Notes: generated by a model from the letters alone, not told the origin. A stretch of 6,241 bases of DNA from an uncultured Gammaproteobacteria bacterium (GCA_929200485.1 CAKMZU010000095.1:4595-10835), one strand, 5' to 3'. Positions 1 to 5,658 are shown, counted from the first letter of the stretch. Numbers and translations are program-made.

Positions 1-215
1 CCATTAGAGTGACAGGTGATCGAAACAGTTGAGGTTAATACGAGCGCTTTTAAAAAAAAGCTGATAATAAACTTCATATGAATCTTCAAAGTTAGAGAAA
101 GTGGAGTGCTTAAGACTTAAAAGACAACGCGTTCTAATCAAAAATTTTGAATACACTTGGGGCATCTAGACTTTTAATTTATGACAAGCTGCATCTTTAT
201 TAGTTCAGGTGCTGT

Positions 216-710
216 TTATAACCATGCATAACTTATTTGGGATGGATTTGTTTCTTGCGCTTGTAATCCTCTAAGCAACTCAACATCTAAATGTAAAAGA
301 TCAACTTTCTGTAGTTGTCTTTCTTGATCGATAGAGTAGGTTGCGCTTTCAATGTCTGGGTTTTCTGAATAGATCGTTATTCGAAAAACGCCTGCTTCCT
401 GTTGAGCGAATCGAGTCGCGATGAAGTTCGATTCGCTCGAAAACTTGGATTCCCAACCAATACCTTTTTTATCAGTTAGCGTTTGGTTGTTAAAAAAGCT
501 TGCTGCTTCCAAACAGTTATCGTGCGTGTGTTTGTCTATTTTGTGTATATAGTTAGTTTGGCTAAAAAGTATTTGATACGTCATAAGTAGATCAGAAAAC
601 GGCTTGATATGATTTTTGAGTAGGTCTTTAAGCTGCTCATCTTCGATAGGCTTTAGTGGCATGGCAGTAGCCTGTAAACAGGATAGAATAAAAATTAGAG
701 TAAATTTCAT
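216..710 (-). CDS. Unrecognised exported protein, 164 aa
   Basis: I do not recognise this protein. The N-terminus looks like a signal peptide: Met-Lys, a hydrophobic core (about residues 3-12), then an A-T-A motif at residues 14-16 that would suit signal peptidase I cleavage before Met17. A lipoprotein reading with Cys11 (I-L-S-C) is possible, but the preceding segment is very short. The mature part (about 148 residues) is soluble and charged, with Cys65 as its likely single cysteine. It has no further membrane segment and no motif I can assign. The reading frame is open throughout and ends in TAA. The start follows from the signal peptide, because no convincing Shine-Dalgarno sequence precedes the ATG. 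It is transcribed away from the beta-oxidation operon and shares the 711-1024 spacer with it. A periplasmic or outer-membrane-associated location is an inference. That it is a real gene is fairly likely; its function is unknown. Confidence 0.72.
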   Translation of the reverse strand: MKFTLIFILSCLQATAMPLKPIEDEQLKDLLKNHIKPFSDLLMTYQILFSQTNYIHKIDKHTHDNCLEAASFFNNQTLTDKKGIGWESKFSSESNFIATRFAQQEAGVFRITIYSENPDIESATYSIDQERQLQKVDLLHLDVELLRGLQAQETNPSQISYAWL

Positions 711-798
711 TTGTGTACCAACAAGAATATTCTGTCTATAGTGCTCAAAAGATAGGGGGCTTAAAAGATAAACAAGCAGACGCGAATGGTTTGCCGTC

Positions 799-870
799 TT
801 AAGCTTCCGTCAGATATAAATCTTCTTCGCGAATTGCTTTAGACTCCATAAACGAATAAAATTCCCGCAT
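799..870 (-). CDS. Possible 23-aa small ORF or gene remnant
   Basis: The minus strand reads ATG at 870-868 and stays open for 23 codons to a TAA at 801-799. The translation begins MREFYSFMESK and ends EEDLYLTEA. The composition is protein-like (charged, amphipathic, few rare residues). The frame is open for 11 more codons upstream of the ATG (beginning KTDNFAQQ) without a start codon, up to a TAA. This would fit the C-terminal remnant of a decayed gene as well as a small protein. There is no good Shine-Dalgarno sequence. It could also be chance, since a 34-codon open frame is unremarkable in a spacer of this size. I record it as tentative only. Confidence 0.22.
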   Translation of the reverse strand: MREFYSFMESKAIREEDLYLTEA

Positions 871-958
871 TTTATTACTCTGCTGTGCAAAGTTGTCAGT
901 CTTTTAATGTAAATTGTTATTGTTTATGACGGTTTCGAGGCTTAAGTTTGCATGGTAG

Positions 959-990
959 TAAAGAAAGCTGAGCTCGTTTGGCTTTCTTTA
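959..990. repeat. 10-bp perfect inverted repeat in thiolase leader
   Basis: The arms TAAAGAAAGC (959-968) and GCTTTCTTTA (981-990) are exact reverse complements around a 12-nt loop that contains GAGCTC. The right arm is followed by TGAAAAC and not by a T-run, so it does not look like an intrinsic terminator or attenuator. It ends 24 nt before the thiolase Shine-Dalgarno sequence. It could be an operator for a dimeric repressor or a stem-loop in the 5' leader of the mRNA; the sequence alone does not decide. Confidence 0.7.
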
Positions 991-1014
991 TGAAAACAAT
1001 AACTGAACATTAAT

Positions 1015-1019
1015 AGGAA
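1015..1019 (+). promoter_or_regulatory. Shine-Dalgarno sequence for the thiolase gene
   Basis: AGGAA lies 5 nt upstream of the ATG at 1025 and supports that start. The translation from there enters the thiolase N-terminal signature (IFDAIRTPRG) at once, with no room for a longer N-terminus. Confidence 0.7.
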
Positions 1020-1024
1020 TTCCC

Positions 1025-2227
1025 ATGGCAGAAGCATATATTTTTGATGCGATTCGGACTCCCCGTGGTAAAGGTAAACCCGGTGGCGGCCTCTATGAAG
1101 TCAAGCCCATTGATCTAGTCGTTAATCTCTTAGATGCAATGAAGGAGCGCCATAATCTAGATACTTCTTTAGTCGAAGATTTGATTTTAGCAACCGGTGA
1201 GCCTGTCTTTGAACAAGGTCAAAATATTGCTAAAACTGCATTAGTTTATGCTGACTGGTCTGATGTCACGACAGGTGCTCAGTTACACCGTTATTGTGCC
1301 GGTGCTTTGGATGCCGTTAATAATGCTGCGGCTAAAGTTAAAGCAGGCTTTGAAGATCTTGTTTTAGCTGGTGGTGTTGAATCTATGTCTCGCCTTGGTA
1401 TTGGCGCAGGTGGTGCGGCTGCTGGCGACCCTTGGGTTGCAATGGAATCTTATGGTATTTCTCAAGGGTTAGGTGCAGATTTAATCGCTGAATTAGACGG
1501 CTTTACACGTGAAGACTGCGATAAATACGCAGCGATGAGCCAACAGCGCGCAGCACAAGCGTGGGAAAAAGGTTATTTCAAAGATTCTATTATTCCGGTA
1601 ACCGACAGCAATGGTGTGGTTATTTGCGATAAAGACGAATTAGTTCGTCCAGGCACAACTGTTGAGAAACTTTCTGGTCTAAACCCATCATTCCAAATGT
1701 TTAATGATTTTGGTCACGGTGAATTCTTAAAGTTTAAATACCCTGAAGTTGAAAACGTCAACTGTGTTCATACGCCTGGTAACAGTTCAGGTATTGTTGA
1801 TGGTGCATCCCTTGTGCTTATCGGTAACGAAGAAGGCGGTAAAAAAGCCGGTCTTAAGCCTCGTGCCAAGATCCTTTCAACGGCATTAACCGGTACTGAG
1901 CCAACTATCATGTTAACCGGCCCTGCGCCTGCAACTGAAAAAGCCTTAGCGAAAGCCGGTCTTTCAGTTGATGATATTGATCTATTTGAATTAAACGAAG
2001 CGTTTGCAGCTGTTGTACTTCGTTATCAGAAGATCCTTGGTATCCCTGATGAGAAAATTAACGTCAATGGTGGTGCAATTGCGATGGGGCACCCAATTGG
2101 CGCAACTGGTGCCATGATTCTTGGAACCCTTGTTGATGAACTAGAGCGTCGTGGATTAAAACGCGGTGTGGCGACTCTTTGTGCAGGTGGCGGTATTGGT
2201 ATCGCAACTGTCATTGAATTGGTTTAA
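1025..2227 (+). CDS. Acetyl-CoA C-acyltransferase (3-ketoacyl-CoA thiolase)
   Basis: This is a thiolase-superfamily enzyme that cleaves 3-ketoacyl-CoA with CoA to acetyl-CoA and a shortened acyl-CoA in the cytosol. The 400-residue length fits degradative and biosynthetic thiolases (about 390-400) and is shorter than E. coli FadI (436). It opens with the usual DAIRTPRG segment. The nucleophilic Cys is Cys91 (H-R-Y-C-A-G-A), the NEAFA motif is at 324-328, His356 lies in G-H-P-I-G-A-T-G, and the C-terminal acid/base Cys386 lies in L-C-A-G-G-G-I-G. The His-Cys spacing of 30 residues equals that of the Zoogloea enzyme (H348/C378). The residues after Cys91 (AGA) differ from the more common CSS or CGS forms. 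It is followed 30 bp later by the hydratase/dehydrogenase gene, so beta-oxidation is the most likely role. The order, thiolase first, is as in fadI-fadJ and opposite to enterobacterial fadBA. I leave the symbol empty because the subfamily (FadA, FadI or PhaA-like) cannot be settled by eye. Confidence 0.95.
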   Translation: MAEAYIFDAIRTPRGKGKPGGGLYEVKPIDLVVNLLDAMKERHNLDTSLVEDLILATGEPVFEQGQNIAKTALVYADWSDVTTGAQLHRYCAGALDAVNNAAAKVKAGFEDLVLAGGVESMSRLGIGAGGAAAGDPWVAMESYGISQGLGADLIAELDGFTREDCDKYAAMSQQRAAQAWEKGYFKDSIIPVTDSNGVVICDKDELVRPGTTVEKLSGLNPSFQMFNDFGHGEFLKFKYPEVENVNCVHTPGNSSGIVDGASLVLIGNEEGGKKAGLKPRAKILSTALTGTEPTIMLTGPAPATEKALAKAGLSVDDIDLFELNEAFAAVVLRYQKILGIPDEKINVNGGAIAMGHPIGATGAMILGTLVDELERRGLKRGVATLCAGGGIGIATVIELV

Positions 2228-2244
2228 CGCAAGATAAGAATTTT

Positions 2245-2252
2245 AGAGGAAG
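2245..2252 (+). promoter_or_regulatory. Shine-Dalgarno sequence for the hydratase/dehydrogenase gene
   Basis: AGAGGAAG lies just before the ATG at 2258, with its AGGA core 7 nt away. This strong site inside the 30-bp gap indicates independent translation initiation within one transcript. No terminator lies in the gap. Confidence 0.85.
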
Positions 2253-2257
2253 AAACA

Positions 2258-4426
2258 ATGGGTTATATCCGATTAGAAAAAGACAGTGACGGCATCATTG
2301 AGTTGATCATGGATCAACCAAACCAAAAGGTGAATACCTTAGGTGATGAGTTTATTGAAGCCATGCAAGCGGCTGTAAATGAGATTGCGGCACAAAAAGA
2401 CGATATTAAAGGGGTTTATGTTCGCTCCGGTAAGCCAACTTTCTTTGGTGGCGGTGATTTAAACAAGTTGCTTGAGATGCCAACAGAAATGGATCAGGCA
2501 GAAGCGACACGTGTATTTGATGGCATCATGTCGGCGAAAGCACCACTTCGTCAGTTAGAGACCTTAGGTGTGCCAGTCGCGGTAGGTATGAATGGCGCTG
2601 CTCTTGGCGGTGGTTATGAAATCGCGCTAGCTTGTCACTACCGTGTTGCTGTTAAAGATGCGCAAATGGGACTACCTGAGGCGCAACTAGGTTTAATGCC
2701 GGGTGCAGATGGCGTAGTACGTATGACACGTGTTCACGGCCTGCAAAATGCTATTACTTACATTTCTCAAGGTAAGCAATTCAAAGGCGACAAAGCTTTA
2801 GAAAAAGGTTACTGCGATGCTTTAGCAGACTCTGAAGAAGAAATGCACAAAAAAGCCAAAGAGTGGATTCTGGCGAATCCTGAAGCACAGCAGCCTTGGG
2901 ATAAGCCTGGCTTTAAAATCCCTGGTGGTTCACCAGCGGATAAAGACATGGATCAAGGTCTTCAAGGTTTACTATTTTTCGGCCCAGTTAATGTGATGAT
3001 TAACACCTGGGGTAACTTCCCAGCGGCTAAAGCGATCTTTGCGTGTATTTCTGACGTGGCGCGTGTTGATTTTGATACGGCTCAGAAAATCGAAGCGCGT
3101 TATTTCTTAAGCCTTATGCGTTCAAGTGTTGCCAAGAATATGATCAGCACGTTCTTCTTCCAGCTAAATGCATTAGAGTCTGGTGCGAGCCGCCCAAGCT
3201 TTGAAACGATCCCTAAAACCGATTGTAAAAAATTAGGTATTTTGGGTGCTGGTCAAATGGGTGCAGGTATTGCTTTTGCGGCAGCAAAAGTTGGGATAGA
3301 AGTCGTTCTGAAAGATATCTCTACTGATAATGCAGAAAAAGGTAAAGCTTACGCACAAAGTGTTTGTGAAAAGCTTGCCTCTAAAGGCCGTATGCATGCT
3401 GCCCAATCTGAGGCACTGTTAGGTTTGATCAAGCCAACTGCTGATGCAGCTGATTTAGCAGGTTGCGATATCGTTGTTGAAGCGGTATTTGAAGATCGTA
3501 AGATCAAAGCAGCAGTTACTGGCGAAACTGAAGCAGTGACAGGTGCAGAAAGCGTATTCGCGACCAATACTTCTTCATTGCCAATTACAGGTTTGGCTGA
3601 AGCATCAAGTCGCCCAGAAAATTTTGTAGGTATGCACTTTTTCTCTCCAGCTGAGAAAATGCCATTGGTAGAAATCATCAAGGGTGAAAAAACAACCGAT
3701 GAGGCGTTGGCTAAAGCGTTTGATTTGGCGATTAAATTGGGTAAGAAGCCTATCGTTGTTAATGATGGTGAAGGCTTTTTCACAACACGCGTTATTGCCA
3801 AGACGGTTGAGCAAAGTGCTATTATGGTACTTGAGGGTGTTAACCCGGTTATCATTGAAAATGCAGCCAAGCAAAATGGTTCACCTGTTGGGCCACTAGC
3901 TGCCATTGATGAGATTTCTCAAGCGACAGCTTATAAAAATGGCCAGCAGTTAAAGGCGGATAAAGAAGCTCGTGGTGAAACTGTAGGAGAGAACCCAGCA
4001 TCAACACTTGTGACTCGTATGGTCGAAGAGTTTGATCGTAAAGGTAAAGTCTTTGGTGGCGGTTACTATGAGTACCCAGAAGGCGGTAAAAAGCACATCT
4101 GGCCTGGTATGAAAGAGCACTTTGCACCAAATGGTTATAAAGAAATTCCATTTGAAGATGTTCAGGACCGTTTAACTTTCTCACAAGCGCTTGAAGCGGT
4201 TCGTGCCATGGAAGATGGTGTTGTGATCAACCCAGCTGATGGTAATGTGGGTTCTATTATGGGAATTGGTTACCCTGCGCAAACCGGTGGTGTCTTCCAG
4301 CACATTAACTCTTACGGCGTAAAAGCTTTTGCTGAACGAGCAGAATATCTTTACCAACAGTACGGCGATGACTTCAAAGTGCCTGAGTTATTGCAGCAGA
4401 AAGCGGCAGCAGGTGAAAAGTTCTAA
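2258..4426 (+). CDS. fadJ: FadB/FadJ-type enoyl-CoA hydratase/3-hydroxyacyl-CoA dehydrogenase
   Basis: This is the bifunctional beta-oxidation enzyme that hydrates trans-2-enoyl-CoA and then oxidises L-3-hydroxyacyl-CoA with NAD+. The product is passed to the thiolase encoded just upstream, probably within an alpha2beta2 complex. Residues about 1-190 form the crotonase domain: an oxyanion-hole segment GGGDL (64-68, where many relatives have AGADI), ALGGGYE with catalytic Glu121, and GLPEAQLGLMPG with Glu141. These two Glu match FadB Glu119 and Glu139. Residues about 325-505 form the Rossmann domain, with GAGQMG at 330-335, NTSSLP at 437-442, and catalytic His460 and Glu472, spaced 12 apart as in FadB His450/Glu462. 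The C-terminal dehydrogenase domains follow, with a GYPAQTGG motif near 671-678. The length of 722 compares with 714 (FadJ) and 729 (FadB). The function is secure. The symbol fadJ is a best guess from gene order and the FadJ-like hydratase domain. Confidence 0.94.
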   Translation: MGYIRLEKDSDGIIELIMDQPNQKVNTLGDEFIEAMQAAVNEIAAQKDDIKGVYVRSGKPTFFGGGDLNKLLEMPTEMDQAEATRVFDGIMSAKAPLRQLETLGVPVAVGMNGAALGGGYEIALACHYRVAVKDAQMGLPEAQLGLMPGADGVVRMTRVHGLQNAITYISQGKQFKGDKALEKGYCDALADSEEEMHKKAKEWILANPEAQQPWDKPGFKIPGGSPADKDMDQGLQGLLFFGPVNVMINTWGNFPAAKAIFACISDVARVDFDTAQKIEARYFLSLMRSSVAKNMISTFFFQLNALESGASRPSFETIPKTDCKKLGILGAGQMGAGIAFAAAKVGIEVVLKDISTDNAEKGKAYAQSVCEKLASKGRMHAAQSEALLGLIKPTADAADLAGCDIVVEAVFEDRKIKAAVTGETEAVTGAESVFATNTSSLPITGLAEASSRPENFVGMHFFSPAEKMPLVEIIKGEKTTDEALAKAFDLAIKLGKKPIVVNDGEGFFTTRVIAKTVEQSAIMVLEGVNPVIIENAAKQNGSPVGPLAAIDEISQATAYKNGQQLKADKEARGETVGENPASTLVTRMVEEFDRKGKVFGGGYYEYPEGGKKHIWPGMKEHFAPNGYKEIPFEDVQDRLTFSQALEAVRAMEDGVVINPADGNVGSIMGIGYPAQTGGVFQHINSYGVKAFAERAEYLYQQYGDDFKVPELLQQKAAAGEKF

Positions 4427-4447
4427 GCATCTGCTATCATATAATTT

Positions 4448-4471
4448 AAAGCGGGTTTATCCGCTTTTTTT
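4448..4471 (+). terminator. Intrinsic terminator of the beta-oxidation operon
   Basis: A 7-bp stem, AAAGCGG (4448-4454) with CCGCTTT (4461-4467), closes a 6-nt loop, and the Ts run on to 4471. It starts 21 nt after the hydratase/dehydrogenase stop codon. This marks the thiolase and hydratase/dehydrogenase genes as a complete two-gene unit. Confidence 0.88.
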
Positions 4472-4484
4472 ATGTCTAAAAACA

Positions 4485-4512
4485 ATGGGTTAAGGGGCTT
4501 GACTTAACCCAT
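4485..4512. repeat. 10-bp perfect inverted repeat after the operon terminator
   Basis: ATGGGTTAAG (4485-4494) and CTTAACCCAT (4503-4512) pair perfectly around the 8-nt loop GGGCTTGA. There is no T-run on the plus strand. On the minus strand the hairpin is followed by TGTTTTTAG, so it could act as a terminator for leftward transcription, although no minus-strand gene is seen immediately upstream in that direction. Confidence 0.7.
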
Positions 4513-4522
4513 GAAGCGGTTG

Positions 4523-4549
4523 ATACTTACTCAAGTCGGTAATAAGTAT
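4523..4549. repeat. Imperfect inverted repeat, second stem-loop in series
   Basis: ATACTTA (4523-4529) pairs with TAAGTAT (4543-4549). The stem can be extended inward with C4530-G through GTAA (4539-4542) if a two-base bulge is allowed. It lies 10 bp after the preceding stem-loop, so three hairpins follow one another between 4448 and 4549. Confidence 0.5.
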
Positions 4550-4747
4550 TAGGTTAACGCACCATTTCGACGACTTTGATCCATCGTTCTGTTGTTTGTT
4601 AAAGCTATATCTGATTTTCCGCTATACCCGCTAAGAGCTGATAATTTAAAGCGCTGATGACCGCCTTCATTGTATAAATAGTTATAAATGATTGATGGTT
4701 AATTGGTTAAGTCATCGGTGTTTAGCACACTTGTTAACAACACAACT

Positions 4748-4751
4748 AGGA
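4748..4751 (+). promoter_or_regulatory. Ribosome binding site deciding the cold-shock gene start
   Basis: AGGA lies 6 nt before the ATG at 4758. It selects that start over an in-frame TTG at 4692, which would add 22 residues not found in the compact CspA family. Confidence 0.7.
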
Positions 4752-4757
4752 TTAATC

Positions 4758-4967
4758 ATGTCCAACACATTAAAAGGCACTGTTAAGTGGTTTAACGAAT
4801 CAAAAGGTTTTGGCTTTATCGCTCAAGAGTCAGGCCCTGACGTTTTTGCACACTACAGTGCAATTAAATCGGATGGCTTTAAAACTTTGGCTGAAGGTCA
4901 AGAAGTTGAGTTTACTTTAACTCAAGGCCAAAAAGGTCCTCAGGCTGAAAATATCGTTCCAGTTTAA
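4758..4967 (+). CDS. CspA-family cold-shock protein, 69 aa
   Basis: This is a single cold-shock domain, a five-stranded OB-fold that binds single-stranded RNA and DNA and acts as an RNA chaperone or antiterminator in the cytoplasm. Residues 6-20 carry K-G-T-V-K-W-F-N and the RNP1 motif K-G-F-G-F-I (about 16-21). RNP2 is the D-V-F-A-H-Y segment (about 28-33), in which the usual second His-Phe is replaced by Tyr. The C-terminus [10 protein letters not shown] is typical. The length of 69 residues matches E. coli CspA (70). The gene is monocistronic: an operon terminator lies upstream and its own terminator downstream. Whether it is cold-induced or constitutive cannot be judged from the sequence, since several paralogues are common. 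I see no clear cold-box. Confidence 0.96.
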   Translation: MSNTLKGTVKWFNESKGFGFIAQESGPDVFAHYSAIKSDGFKTLAEGQEVEFTLTQGQKGPQAENIVPV

Positions 4968-4985
4968 CGGTTATTTTTATCTGAA

Positions 4986-5035
4986 GAAGTTTATCTCCTC
5001 AGTATTTAATTTCTCATCTGAGGATGGTTAACTTC
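4986..5035 (+). other. Nested stem-loop in cold-shock gene 3' UTR
   Basis: An inner stem TCCTCAG (4996-5002) with CTGAGGA (5018-5024) closes a 15-nt loop. It sits inside an outer stem GAAGTT (4986-4991) with AACTTC (5030-5035). The structure lies between the cold-shock stop codon and its terminator. It would make the 3' UTR highly folded and may stabilise the mRNA or yield a small RNA; both roles are inference. Confidence 0.5.
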
Positions 5036-5038
5036 AAT

Positions 5039-5067
5039 AAAAAAAGGCGGTATAACCGCCTTTTTTT
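5039..5067. terminator. Bidirectional intrinsic terminator
   Basis: GGCGGT (5046-5051) pairs with ACCGCC (5055-5060) around a 3-nt loop. Seven As precede the stem (5039-5045) and seven Ts follow it (5061-5067). The same hairpin therefore has a T-run on each strand. It ends the cold-shock gene on the plus strand and can stop leftward transcription from the minus-strand gene at 5258-5581, about 190 bp away. Confidence 0.92.
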
Positions 5068-5080
5068 ATGCTTATATTTT

Positions 5081-5154
5081 ATCCTGCGTACTTATTTAAT
5101 ATCAGCTAATTGATAATTAAATAGCTTCATTGAAAGTTGCATCCTGCTTACTCA
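5081..5154. repeat. Imperfect 14-bp direct repeat, 60 bp apart
   Basis: ATCCTGCGTACTTA (5081-5094) and ATCCTGCTTACTCA (5141-5154) agree at 12 of 14 positions. They flank the hairpin at 5093-5123. The significance is uncertain in AT-rich spacer DNA. Confidence 0.4.
5093..5123. repeat. AT-rich 12-bp stem-loop in convergent spacer
   Basis: TATTTAATATCA (5093-5104) pairs with TGAT (5111-5114) and ATTAAATA (5116-5123), with one bulged A at 5115 and a 6-nt loop. No T-run follows on either strand, so a terminator role is not supported. It lies in the spacer between the convergent cold-shock gene and the minus-strand gene at 5258. Confidence 0.55.
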
Positions 5155-5257
5155 GGTTTAAATTGTGCTGCCCTTTTTAATTTAGCGACTCGGATGATTC
5201 ATGATCATGAGCGAGCTTTGTGTTGTGTATTTAAGTTTTCAGTTCTATGTGAAAGGG

Positions 5258-5581
5258 TTAATTTAGACGGGATTGATTTATCGTTGACCACTGTTGTCGA
5301 ATTTGACTGGCGAATTCCACACAGGTGTTCTTTAAGGCCTCATCGCTACCTATGCGCTGGCTTGCTTCTATGAGTTCATTATGGAGTTCTTCAAGCGCGG
5401 AAGCTTCCATATCCGCGTGCCCCAAATCCGCCCAGAAATCAACCAGTGTCAAGCTGTAATTGATGAAGGCCATCAGGAGCTGTTGGGAAACCTCTTGATT
5501 TTCTTCAAAAAGTTTTTTGCTTAAAGATATTTTTGCGTTTTTTGCTGCAAGGTAACTGACCTGACTATTCTCGAAAGACAT
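5258..5581 (-). CDS. Unrecognised small helical protein, 107 aa
   Basis: I do not recognise the family. The protein looks soluble and almost wholly alpha-helical: Ala, Leu, Glu, Gln and Ser dominate, it has no proline and few glycines, there is one cysteine, and no signal peptide or membrane segment is seen. Hydrophobic residues recur with helical spacing around a central F-I-N-Y-S-L-T-L-V-D-F-W segment (about residues 39-50). The size and composition recall small helical proteins such as phasins, but I see no motif to support that name. The ATG at 5581-5579 has an AAAGG Shine-Dalgarno sequence 8 nt upstream, and a candidate promoter lies at 5630-5658, which together support a real gene. It converges on the cold-shock gene, diverges from the SMR gene and appears monocistronic. 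A plus-strand open frame overlaps its 3' half but looks spurious. Confidence 0.75.
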   Translation of the reverse strand: MSFENSQVSYLAAKNAKISLSKKLFEENQEVSQQLLMAFINYSLTLVDFWADLGHADMEASALEELHNELIEASQRIGSDEALKNTCVEFASQIRQQWSTINQSRLN

Positions 5582-5589
5582 AGGGTTCG

Positions 5590-5594
5590 CCTTT
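5590..5594 (-). promoter_or_regulatory. Shine-Dalgarno sequence for the 107-aa protein gene
   Basis: On the minus strand AAAGG precedes the ATG by 8 nt, which supports the chosen start. Confidence 0.6.
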
Positions 5595-5629
5595 AAGCTA
5601 ATTTTGTTGTTTAATTTATTTCATTTATA

Positions 5630-5658
5630 AGTATATGCTATATTTTTATTTGTTTAAA
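5630..5658 (-). promoter_or_regulatory. Candidate sigma-70-type promoter of the 107-aa protein gene
   Basis: Read on the minus strand, TTTAAA (5658-5653; 4 of 6 matches to the -35 consensus) and TATACT (5635-5630; 5 of 6 matches to the -10 consensus) are separated by exactly 17 nt. Transcription would start near 5623, giving a leader of roughly 40 nt with the Shine-Dalgarno sequence inside it. In such AT-rich DNA a chance match is possible. Confidence 0.5.

Larger units (their letters stand above)
711..1024. other. Divergent spacer between exported protein and thiolase operon
   Basis: This 314-bp spacer must hold the promoters of both flanking genes. I see no convincing pair of sigma-70 hexamers for either. 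It contains a 10-bp palindrome (AGAATATTCT, 724-733) just upstream of the minus-strand gene, a possible 23-codon minus-strand ORF (799-870) and a strong stem-loop (959-990) in the leader of the thiolase gene. I looked for FadR-like or PsrA-like operators, which often control beta-oxidation genes, and found no match that I would defend. Confidence 0.6.
4441..4653. repeat. 13-bp direct repeat, copies 200 bp apart
   Basis: ATAATTTAAAGCG occurs at 4441-4453 and again at 4641-4653. In both copies CCGC follows at the same offset (4461-4464 and 4661-4664). The first copy forms the left side of the operon terminator. The second has a similar layout but has lost the stem complementarity and the T-run, so it may be a degenerate duplicate of the terminator. 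Confidence 0.55.
4427..4757. other. Spacer between beta-oxidation operon and cold-shock gene
   Basis: This 331-bp stretch holds no convincing ORF. It contains the operon terminator, two further stem-loops (4485-4512 and 4523-4549), a 13-bp direct repeat and the promoter and leader of the cold-shock gene. A possible -10 element TATAAA lies at 4673-4678, but I find no good -35 at the right distance. If it is used, the leader is about 70 nt, shorter than that of E. coli cspA. A 10-bp palindrome TTGTTAACAA (4731-4740) lies directly upstream of the ribosome binding site. Confidence 0.6.

Noticed and set aside
51..61. GCTTTT/AAAAGC hairpin near the left edge as a terminator
   Set aside because: The stem is short and nearly all AT, and no T-run follows on either strand.
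2026..2214. Minus-strand open frame inside the thiolase gene
   Set aside because: It is antisense to the conserved His- and Cys-motif region, has low-complexity Pro/Arg/Ile-rich content, and has no ribosome binding site or family resemblance.
3349..4184. Several open frames on both strands inside the hydratase/dehydrogenase gene
   Set aside because: All overlap the well-supported dehydrogenase domain in other frames and lack recognisable domains or start signals.
4692..4757. N-terminal extension of the cold-shock protein from a TTG start
   Set aside because: The family begins near the Met at 4758, which has an AGGA site at the proper distance. The extra 22 residues do not resemble the domain.
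5137..5373. Plus-strand 78-codon open frame
   Set aside because: It starts with TTG without a ribosome binding site, is rich in Cys, His and Arg in no recognisable pattern, and its 3' half is antisense to the better supported 107-aa protein gene.
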